A DNA stretch of 64,000 nt from an uncultured Lentisphaerota bacterium (GTDB taxonomy: Bacteria; Verrucomicrobiota; Lentisphaeria; Oligosphaerales; CAITYL01): assembly GCA_903921725.1 (NCBI GenBank), contig CAIXRA010000026.1:22684-86683 (forward strand). Direction: 5' to 3'. The notes under the pieces are model-generated. The model was not told the origin of the DNA. It saw only the letters and a program-made list of their open reading frames with translations, and made no database searches. Below are positions 57,091-64,000 of the stretch, piece after piece (position 1 is the stretch's first letter; each line of letters begins with the position of its first letter). A program made the translations under genes and the position numbers.

Positions 57091-57350
57091 GGGTGTTGGA
57101 TGTTACTACTCTACCGTTTGTCGCAGGTGCAACGCCGCCAGCGCCAAGGAATGAGGAGGGCGCATATCGAGATATGTAACTGACGAAATGACACCGGCGA
57201 TGGCGGTGTTCCACCAGCGACCCGCAGGGCGGCTCATACTTTCGCTCGTTTTCTGCGTTGCTCCACCGTTTCTTGATATGCGCCTCAGTCGCGTCTTGAA
57301 AACGAGCGAAAGAATGGGCCGCAAACGGTAGATTCGTAACTTCCAACACC
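57091..57350. repeat. 260-bp inverted-repeat (MITE-like) element
   Basis: Outer arms 57091-57124 (GGGTGTTGGATGTTAC...CTACCGTTTGTCGC) and 57317-57350 pair with five mismatches over 34 bp. Inner arms GGAGGGCGCATATCGAGA (about 57156) and GATATGCGCCTC (about 57278) extend the symmetry. The element starts directly after the TAA of the acyl-CoA dehydrogenase gene and has no convincing ORF. A short non-autonomous mobile element or a structured RNA is possible. Confidence 0.75.
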
Positions 57351-57408
57351 CTAATACCCGGCAACTCCGACAGGTCGGACTGATCCGCCGGATTGTCACG
57401 AACATCGA

Positions 57409-57442
57409 AACGGCCACCCAAACACGGGTGGCCGTTTTTTTT
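57409..57442 (+). terminator. Rho-independent terminator
   Basis: CGGCCACCC (57411-57419), loop, GGGTGGCCG (57426-57434), then eight T (57435-57442). Probably ends the etfBA-acyl-CoA dehydrogenase transcript beyond the MITE-like element. Confidence 0.9.
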
Positions 57443-57579
57443 CGCCGGGACGTCGCCAGACCGTCTGCCGTTAAAGAAGCAAGGGGCGCAGGCAGAGGCC
57501 AAAAGCGAAAATATTATTCACTCAGGCAAAAAATAGAAATCAAAAGTGCGATATTGTTAATAAAATACTGGCGCCCCGC

Positions 57580-57608
57580 TTGATAATTCTCGTTTTTGGC
57601 AATATGGT
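57580..57608 (+). promoter_or_regulatory. Candidate promoter of the giant surface protein
   Basis: TTGATA (57580-57585), 17-bp spacer, TATGGT (57603-57608) within an AT-rich stretch (57505-57700) unlike the GC-rich surroundings; predicted leader about 120 nt. Confidence 0.45.
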
Positions 57609-57736
57609 CTCTTTGTTATTAAAATTATAGACCTCCGACAACCATCGCTCCATCCAAAAAATCGGGGCACATGGTCGTTGTCCGTTTTCCTTAAACACTT
57701 TTGGCTGGTGACTTTATGAATGGTGGGAGAACGATC

Positions 57737-60700
57737 ATGATGCGCAAACAGGCCTGTGTGCGGATGTTGTTGGCGGCGGCGCTTGGCTTCGTGGTGGCAC
57801 CGTTTGCCACGGCGGGCGTCTATACCAAGGCGAACAACACCACCGCGTTGAACAACGCTGCAAGCTGGGACACGGCGCCCGGCCCCGGCTCTGCCGACAC
57901 GGCGGTGTGGAACAGCACGATCACGGGAGCCAACGTATCGGCTCTTGGCGGCAGTCTCTCCGTCTACGGGCTCCAAGTGACCAACCCAGGCGGTGCCATC
58001 ACCATCAGCAATACAGCGGGCGCCACGCTCACCATCGGCGCCGGCGGCATTGACATGTCCACCGCCACACAGAACCTGACCATCAACCCGAACATCAACA
58101 TCGGCGCCAGCCAGACGTGGACGGTCGCCGGCGGCCGCACGCTCACGGGCATCGCGGGCACCACCACCTCGACCGGAACGGGCACGGGCAACATCAACAT
58201 GGTTCAGTCCGGCGCGGGCACCGCCACCATCGTCTTCAACCAAAACGGCAATGGCACCGGCTGGGGCGGCTATAGCGGCAACGTCACGGTGAACTCCAAC
58301 GTGAAGGTGCAAAGCCAAGGCCAGCAGAATGCTGCCTTCGGTACCGGCACCATCACCCTCGCCGGCGGCACCATCGCCCAAAACAGCGGCTCTTGGGCGT
58401 GGAGCAACAATATCAACGTCACCGCCGCCTCGGTGATTGGAACCGATGCAAGCAACGGCCTTGGTCGCACGATGAAGCTTGTCGGCACCCTTAGCTCGTC
58501 GAATAGTTCCGGGTTGACCTTCACGAACAGCGTCACGGGCGGCACCCGCACGGATGATGTCGGCTTTATCCTCGCCGGTGCCTCCGCATCCACCTACGGG
58601 ATCACCACCATCTCGGCGAACAGCCGCGTGCGTGTCGGCGGCAACTCCACCCAGAGCTTTGCCACCGCTGGCGCAGCCGATGCCGGCACGCGCGGCAGTC
58701 TCGGAACCGGCGATGTCACGCTTTCGGCGGCCACCTCCGAACTCGCCTTCACCCGGACTGATGCCCACACGGTGGCCAACAACATCACCGGCCTGGGCAC
58801 CGTCCAAATCGGCGGCACCACTACGGCGATGGCTGGCACCAGCACGCAGATCGTCACCCTCTCCGGCAGCAACACCTATACCGGCGCGACCACCATCAAG
58901 GCTGGCACACTGAGGCTCGGCAGCACCACCGCCCTCTCCAGTGGTAGCGCTCTGACGATTTCCGCCGGCACGCTTGACGTTAACGCCTACAACAACACGG
59001 CCGGCGCGGTCACCCTGACCAACGGCAGCATCACCGGCACGACCGGCGTCCTCACCGGATCCTCCTACGCGGTTTCCAACGGCACGATTTCCGCCATTCT
59101 CGGCGGCTCCGGCGCACTGACCAAAAGCACCACCGGCACCGTCACGCTCTCCGGCGCCAACAGCTACAGCGGAGCGACGACAATCTCCGCCGGCAAGTTG
59201 ATCGTAAACGGCTCGACCGCCGCCGGTTCGGCCGTCTCCCTGGCCAGCGGTGCCGCCCTTTCCGGCACAGGCACCCTCGGCGGCACCGTCACGGTCGACA
59301 CCGGCACCGCGGCCATCACCGCCGGCAACGGCACCAGCGGCATGCTGACACTCGGCAACCTGACCTTCAACGGCACCGGCACGATCAACATCGGCTCGCT
59401 CAGCAACTACACGGGCAGTGCCGCGATCAGCACGGGTACCCTGACGATGAACGGTGCCGCCGGCGCGGTCACCCTCGCGCTGGGCGGGCCGGCCAACGGC
59501 ACCTACCACCTGATCAGCCACACCAACCCCCTGGCCGACCTGACCGGCTTCACCGTCGTCACCGGGCTCAGCGCGCGCCAGAGCGGCACGCTCCTAAACA
59601 GTGCCGGCATGGTGGACTATGTGATTGCCGGCGACAACCCATACTGGACCGGCGCGACCGACGGCACGTGGAGCACCGCCGCCGGCCTCAACAACTGGAA
59701 GTTGGTCACGGCCGGCACGGCGACCGACTACCTCGAGGGCGACGCCGTGCTGTTTAATGACAATGCGACGGGTACGACCACGCTGAACATCTCCGCCGCA
59801 AACGTCAGCCCCGCCTCCGTCGCCTTCAACAACTCGTTGCAGAGCTATACGGTAAACGGCGCCTACGGTATCGCCGGCGCCGGCCCCCTGCACAAGTCCG
59901 GCACGGGCACCGTGACCATCAACACCACAAACAGCTACAGCGGCGGCACAACAATCAGCAGCGGCACGCTGCTGTTGGCCAATAGCAGTGCGCTGGGCAC
60001 TGGCGCGGTGACGATCAACGACGCCAGTACCGGAGCAAACAACGCCTCGATGTTGATTGATGCATCGGCGGCGAGCATCACCATTGCCCTGCCAATGACC
60101 GTGGCAAACCAGGGCAGCGGCGTGGCCACAATCGGCTCTTCCGCGCTGGGCTCAGGCCTTCAGGCCATTTTCTCTGGCGCGATCACGCTGGCGAAGGATG
60201 TCACCCTCAGCGCAGCCACGGGCGGTGACCGCACCCAGTTCAGCGGCGGCATCAGCGGTACCGGCAATGTGACAGTCACCAGCGCGGGCACCGGGCGCGT
60301 GTTGTTCATCACGACCGCAAACACCTTTACCGGAAACCTGAACGTCAGCGACAATTCCACGCTTCAGTTGAGCGACGGCACGGCAATGGTGGTCAGCCTC
60401 ATTCCCGATGCGTCGACGGTGACGGTCGGGGCTGGCGCCACCCTCTCGCTTGCTAAAAACGGAAATTCCGAGACCATCGACGGCCTTTCGGGCTCCGGAA
60501 CGGTTCAGGCGGCCTTTGGCGCCAACACGCTGATTGTCGGCAACAACAACAGCACTACGACTTTCTCCGGTACGCTGAAGGATAACGGCGGCGTCCTGGC
60601 GCTGACCAAGGCGGGCACGGGCACGCAGACGCTCTCCGGCTCGAACAGCTTCACCGGCGCAACCACCGTCAGCGGTGGCATGCTGAACGCCAACAATGCC

Positions 60701-63700
60701 GACGCGCTGTCGGGCAGCAGCGGCGTCAACATCAGCGCCTCCGGCGCCACCCTGAAGTTTAACGTCAATGGCACAGTCAAGGGCTTGGCCGGCGTCGCCG
60801 GGTCCGTCGTTGACATGAGCGGCAACACCCTTACCGTCAACAGTACCGCGGGAACCATCTACAACGGCCAGTTCGCCAACTTCGCCGGCCTCATTCTCCG
60901 CGGTGGCTCCCTTACCATCGCGAACAGTGACGGCACGGCTGGTACCGCCGGCAATCACCAGATGAATATTTGGAACACGGCGAATATGCCGACCACCGCC
61001 TTCGCGTTGGACACCGGCACGTCTGTGACCGACCGCAAGGACTTCGCTTTCGCCAACGACACCAGCGACGTACTGAGGCTCACCTCGCTGACCGGCTACG
61101 GCGCCATCCGCGGCGACGCGGGCGGAGCGGGCACGGTCACCCGCCTCGTCACAGTGGATCAGTCCGGCGGCGACACCACGTTCAACGGCGCGCTTCTTTC
61201 CCACAAAAGCAGCGGAGGCGTTGTCCGCGCCCTGACACTGGAGAAAAAGGGAACGAGCGTCCTGACGCTGGCCGGCTTCATCGGCAAGCAGACGGCCTCG
61301 GCCGGCGCGGGCGCCGCTCCGGTCAACCTGATTGTCAACGGCGGCATCCTGGATGTGACGAATGCGTCCAACACCACGACGGCGAATACCGGCGCGATCG
61401 GCCTTGGCACGGTGACGGTCACCTCCGGCACGCTCGGCTTTGCCAATCAGGCGCTGATCAACACCGCCGGTTCGGCTGGCGCGACCTCCATCCTGATGAA
61501 CGGCGGCACGCTGCGTTGGGACACCGGCAACACGCAGGACATCACGGCGGGTGGCCGCCTGACGCTGGTGGCCGACAAGGCCGCAACGTTCGACACGAAC
61601 GGGAACGACGTCACGCTCACCACGGCCATCGGCGGCGGAGTAATCAACGCATCCGTGACCAAGTCCGGCGCGGGCATCCTGACGATCTCCGGCATCAACA
61701 GCTACACCGGCGGCACGACGGTCACGGCTGGCGCGCTGACGGCCGGCAGCGACAGCGCCCTGGGTTCCGGCGCGGTCACGGTCAGCAACAGCGCGCTCTC
61801 CATCGGCGCGACCAGCCACACGGTCGGGGCGGTCACCCTGACAAGCGGTTCCATCTCCGGAACGACCGGCGTGCTGACCGGCACCTCCTACGGCGTGCAG
61901 TCCGGCGCGGTTTCCGCCATCCTCAGCGGAACGGGCAACCTGGTCAAGAGCACAACCGGCACCGTGACGCTCTCCGGCGCAAATACCTACACCGGCACAA
62001 CCAACATCAATGACGGCAAATTGTATGTCAACGGTTCACTCGCCGCGGGAAGCGCGGCCTCCGTCGCGTCGGGCACGATTCTTGGCGGCACGGGAACGGT
62101 CGCCGGCGCCGTCACCGTGTCAGCCGGCGGCGGCATCGAGGCGGGCAGCAGCAGCGTGGGCTCCCTGTCCGTTGGTAGCCTACTCTTCTCGGGTGCCGGC
62201 ACCCTGCAGATTGGCAACCTCCAGCACTACACTGCCGCCGCCGCCCTCAGCGTTACGGGCCTCGACGGCCTCTCCACCACCGGCGTGGCCTCATCGGTGA
62301 TCATCTCCACCGCGACCGGCGGGACGACCGGGGCCACCTACAAGTTGATCAGCTACAACGGCACGCTTGGCGGCGGTTTTGGCGCGTTTACCCTTGCCCC
62401 GCTCCCGGGCCGCGCGACCGGCAACCTGGTCGACACCGGCGTCGGGATTGACCTGAACATCACCGGCACGGACCACCTGGTCTGGACCGGCACCACGGAC
62501 ACGGCATGGAAGATCGATGGCGGCGGCGCGACACCGACCAACTGGAAGCAGGCATCGGACAGTTCCGTCACGGATTTCCGCGAAGGTGATGCGGTCGTGT
62601 TCGACGACACGGCGGCCGGGTTCACGGTGGACATCTCCGCGACCAACGTCACTCCCAGCGCTGTCACCTTCAGCAACGCCGCCAACAACTATACGGTCCA
62701 GGGCAACAAGGGCATCACCGGCCTTGTCGTGCTGGCCAAAACCGGCACCGGCACACTGACGATTACGAATTCGAACAGCTACAGCGGCGGCACGACCCTT
62801 GGCGCCGGCTGGCTCAACATCGGCAACGCCGCGGCAATCGGCACCGGAGCGCTGACCCTCAGCGGCGGCACCATCGACAACAGTAGCGGCGGCACCCTCA
62901 CGCTGGCCAACAACAACGCGCAGAACTGGAACGGCGACTTCGCCTTTGCCGGGACAAACGACTTGAACCTTGGCACGGGCGCGGTGACGCTGGGCGCCGC
63001 CGTCCAGGTGACAGTTGACGCGGGCGTCCTGAACTCCGCCGGCGCTGTAGGTGACGGCGGCTCCGGCTTCACCCTGACCAAGGCCGGCTCCGGAACGCTG
63101 GCCCTGACGGGTATTGTCGGCCAGGCCGGCGGCGTGGCGGTCAACGCCGGCACACTGACCCTTTCCAATGCCAATACCTACGCCGGCGGTACGCTGCTCA
63201 CCGGCGGCACCCTCAACATCAACAACGCCCACGCCATCGGCACCGGCGCGCTCACCATCACCGGCGGCAGGCTCAACAACACCAGCGGCGCAGCCCTCAC
63301 GCTGGCCAGCAACAACGCGCAGAACTGGAACGGCAGCTTCTCTTTTGCCGGCACCTACAGCCTGAACCTCGGCACGGGCGCGGTGACGCTGGGCGCCAGC
63401 CCCATCCTGACGATCGGCAACACCATGACCGTCGGCGGTTCCATCGGCGACGGCGGCGGAAACTTTGGCCTGACCAAGGCTGGCGCTGGCACGCTTGCGC
63501 TTACCGGCAGCAACACCTTCACGGGCAGGACCGTAATCACCGGCGGCGTGCTTTCCATCGCGGGCGATTCCAACCTCGGAGCCGCCCCGTCCAGCTTCAC
63601 GGCCGACCAGCTCACGCTTGACGGCGGCACGCTGAAGGTGACCGTCGCCAACCAGGCGTTTGCGGGTAGCCGCGGCGTCACCATCGGAACTGCGGGCGGC

Positions 63701-64000
63701 ATAATCGACACGTCGGCCTTGGCGAGCACCAGCACCACGACAATCAACGCGGTCATGACCGGAACCGGCCCGCTGACACTCAAGTCCAACGGCGACCTGA
63801 CGCCCACCGGCGGCAACAGTGTCGGCCTGGGCATCAAGCTGAACGCCGCCAACACTTTTGTCGGGGATCTTACAATCACTTCCGGCCTGGTTTCCTATGC
63901 GTCCGGCAGCTCGTTCGGCGATGCCAGCAACACCATCATCCTCAACGGCGGCGGCCTGATCGACCCCAACGCCAACATCACCGTGGCGAACAGGATCCAG
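57737..64000 (+). CDS. Giant autotransporter-associated beta-strand repeat protein (3' end outside window)
   Basis: At least 2088 codons, open to the last base. Signal peptide (RMLLAAALGFVVAPFATA) after a GGGAGA site; in-frame ATGs also at 57716 and 57740. The rest is Gly/Thr/Ser/Asn-rich parallel beta-helix sequence with recurrent PATR-type strands such as TVTLSGANSYSGATTISAG (about 59145), TLSGSNTYTGATTIKAGTL (58855), TISGINSYTGGTTVTAGAL (61685) and LTGSNTFTGRTVITGGVL (63490). Larger units recur: a VWTG/YWTG...EGDAV block at ~59640 and again at ~62480, and a 400-bp near-duplication at 62840/63240. Export route (type V barrel, PEP-CTERM, or other) cannot be seen because the C-terminus is missing. 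Likely a surface adhesin or fibre. Confidence 0.92.
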   Translation, partial: MMRKQACVRMLLAAALGFVVAPFATAGVYTKANNTTALNNAASWDTAPGPGSADTAVWNSTITGANVSALGGSLSVYGLQVTNPGGAITISNTAGATLTIGAGGIDMSTATQNLTINPNINIGASQTWTVAGGRTLTGIAGTTTSTGTGTGNINMVQSGAGTATIVFNQNGNGTGWGGYSGNVTVNSNVKVQSQGQQNAAFGTGTITLAGGTIAQNSGSWAWSNNINVTAASVIGTDASNGLGRTMKLVGTLSSSNSSGLTFTNSVTGGTRTDDVGFILAGASASTYGITTISANSRVRVGGNSTQSFATAGAADAGTRGSLGTGDVTLSAATSELAFTRTDAHTVANNITGLGTVQIGGTTTAMAGTSTQIVTLSGSNTYTGATTIKAGTLRLGSTTALSSGSALTISAGTLDVNAYNNTAGAVTLTNGSITGTTGVLTGSSYAVSNGTISAILGGSGALTKSTTGTVTLSGANSYSGATTISAGKLIVNGSTAAGSAVSLASGAALSGTGTLGGTVTVDTGTAAITAGNGTSGMLTLGNLTFNGTGTINIGSLSNYTGSAAISTGTLTMNGAAGAVTLALGGPANGTYHLISHTNPLADLTGFTVVTGLSARQSGTLLNSAGMVDYVIAGDNPYWTGATDGTWSTAAGLNNWKLVTAGTATDYLEGDAVLFNDNATGTTTLNISAANVSPASVAFNNSLQSYTVNGAYGIAGAGPLHKSGTGTVTINTTNSYSGGTTISSGTLLLANSSALGTGAVTINDASTGANNASMLIDASAASITIALPMTVANQGSGVATIGSSALGSGLQAIFSGAITLAKDVTLSAATGGDRTQFSGGISGTGNVTVTSAGTGRVLFITTANTFTGNLNVSDNSTLQLSDGTAMVVSLIPDASTVTVGAGATLSLAKNGNSETIDGLSGSGTVQAAFGANTLIVGNNNSTTTFSGTLKDNGGVLALTKAGTGTQTLSGSNSFTGATTVSGGMLNANNADALSGSSGVNISASGATLKFNVNGTVKGLAGVAGSVVDMSGNTLTVNSTAGTIYNGQFANFAGLILRGGSLTIANSDGTAGTAGNHQMNIWNTANMPTTAFALDTGTSVTDRKDFAFANDTSDVLRLTSLTGYGAIRGDAGGAGTVTRLVTVDQSGGDTTFNGALLSHKSSGGVVRALTLEKKGTSVLTLAGFIGKQTASAGAGAAPVNLIVNGGILDVTNASNTTTANTGAIGLGTVTVTSGTLGFANQALINTAGSAGATSILMNGGTLRWDTGNTQDITAGGRLTLVADKAATFDTNGNDVTLTTAIGGGVINASVTKSGAGILTISGINSYTGGTTVTAGALTAGSDSALGSGAVTVSNSALSIGATSHTVGAVTLTSGSISGTTGVLTGTSYGVQSGAVSAILSGTGNLVKSTTGTVTLSGANTYTGTTNINDGKLYVNGSLAAGSAASVASGTILGGTGTVAGAVTVSAGGGIEAGSSSVGSLSVGSLLFSGAGTLQIGNLQHYTAAAALSVTGLDGLSTTGVASSVIISTATGGTTGATYKLISYNGTLGGGFGAFTLAPLPGRATGNLVDTGVGIDLNITGTDHLVWTGTTDTAWKIDGGGATPTNWKQASDSSVTDFREGDAVVFDDTAAGFTVDISATNVTPSAVTFSNAANNYTVQGNKGITGLVVLAKTGTGTLTITNSNSYSGGTTLGAGWLNIGNAAAIGTGALTLSGGTIDNSSGGTLTLANNNAQNWNGDFAFAGTNDLNLGTGAVTLGAAVQVTVDAGVLNSAGAVGDGGSGFTLTKAGSGTLALTGIVGQAGGVAVNAGTLTLSNANTYAGGTLLTGGTLNINNAHAIGTGALTITGGRLNNTSGAALTLASNNAQNWNGSFSFAGTYSLNLGTGAVTLGASPILTIGNTMTVGGSIGDGGGNFGLTKAGAGTLALTGSNTFTGRTVITGGVLSIAGDSNLGAAPSSFTADQLTLDGGTLKVTVANQAFAGSRGVTIGTAGGIIDTSALASTSTTTINAVMTGTGPLTLKSNGDLTPTGGNSVGLGIKLNAANTFVGDLTITSGLVSYASGSSFGDASNTIILNGGGLIDPNANITVANRIQ

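Noticed and set aside
57557..61819. Long minus-strand open frames opposite the surface protein (57557-59521, 60152-61819)
   Set aside because: Caused by the Gly/Thr codon bias of the repeat protein; composition is repetitive and no start site or motif is convincing.

Overview
The window is about 64 kb of high-GC DNA (roughly two thirds G+C in most genes) from a Gram-negative bacterium. The gene content points to the PVC superphylum, most likely a Kiritimatiellota/Verrucomicrobiota/Lentisphaerota-type heterotroph. This is inferred from an autotransporter-repeat giant protein, a mucin-type GH101 glycosidase beside a GH43 enzyme, ferredoxin-dependent 2-oxoacid oxidation, and dense families of short intergenic palindromic and tandem repeats. 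No rRNA or tRNA gene was seen, so the placement is not proven.

Layout. 1-5.1 kb: the 3' part of uvrA, a four-helix-bundle/zinc-finger gene bracketed by arrays with a 10-bp period, and a hypothetical gene. 5.3-8.3 kb (minus): rplU, two membrane-anchored coiled-coil proteins and a pilT-like ATPase. 8.6-10.5 kb: a DUF47 regulator and a Pit phosphate transporter. 11-14.4 kb: a low-GC membrane gene, an SGNH hydrolase, a HEAT protein and a decayed PDZ-protease remnant. 14.5-20.2 kb: a 2-oxoacid:ferredoxin oxidoreductase operon (ferredoxin, alpha, fused beta-gamma), an OFA-type MFS carrier, a GNAT acetyltransferase and nadA. 20.4-25.5 kb: a large TPR protein, then an ECF sigma / anti-sigma / exported coiled-coil operon on the minus strand. 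25.9-33 kb: ruvC, a low-GC membrane gene, GH101 and convergent GH43. 33-39.4 kb (minus): a DeoR-type regulator followed by E2, E3 and fused E1 of a 2-oxoacid dehydrogenase complex. 39.7-44 kb (minus): a sodium:solute symporter with a small membrane protein, then a sugar porter. 44.2-49 kb: lemA, a membrane protein, and a winged-helix regulator / membrane protein / creD operon with overlapping reading frames. 49-57.1 kb: an EFR1 ferredoxin-flavodoxin, an M16 lipoprotein peptidase, and etfB-etfA-acyl-CoA dehydrogenase. 57.7-64 kb: the first 2088 codons of an autotransporter-repeat protein that runs off the window.

The genes suggest an organism that imports sugars from host or algal glycans, oxidises 2-oxoacids both through a lipoate complex and through ferredoxin, and transfers electrons through ETF.

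The least explained part is the non-coding DNA. Five arrays repeat TCGA every 10 bp. Other tandem repeats have periods of 8 and 9 bp, one of them also inside a coding linker. There are REP-like 24-27 bp palindromes, three copies of a three-hairpin element of about 90-100 nt, and two larger inverted-repeat (MITE-like) elements. Several arrays are arranged head-to-head, so the transcripts could fold.
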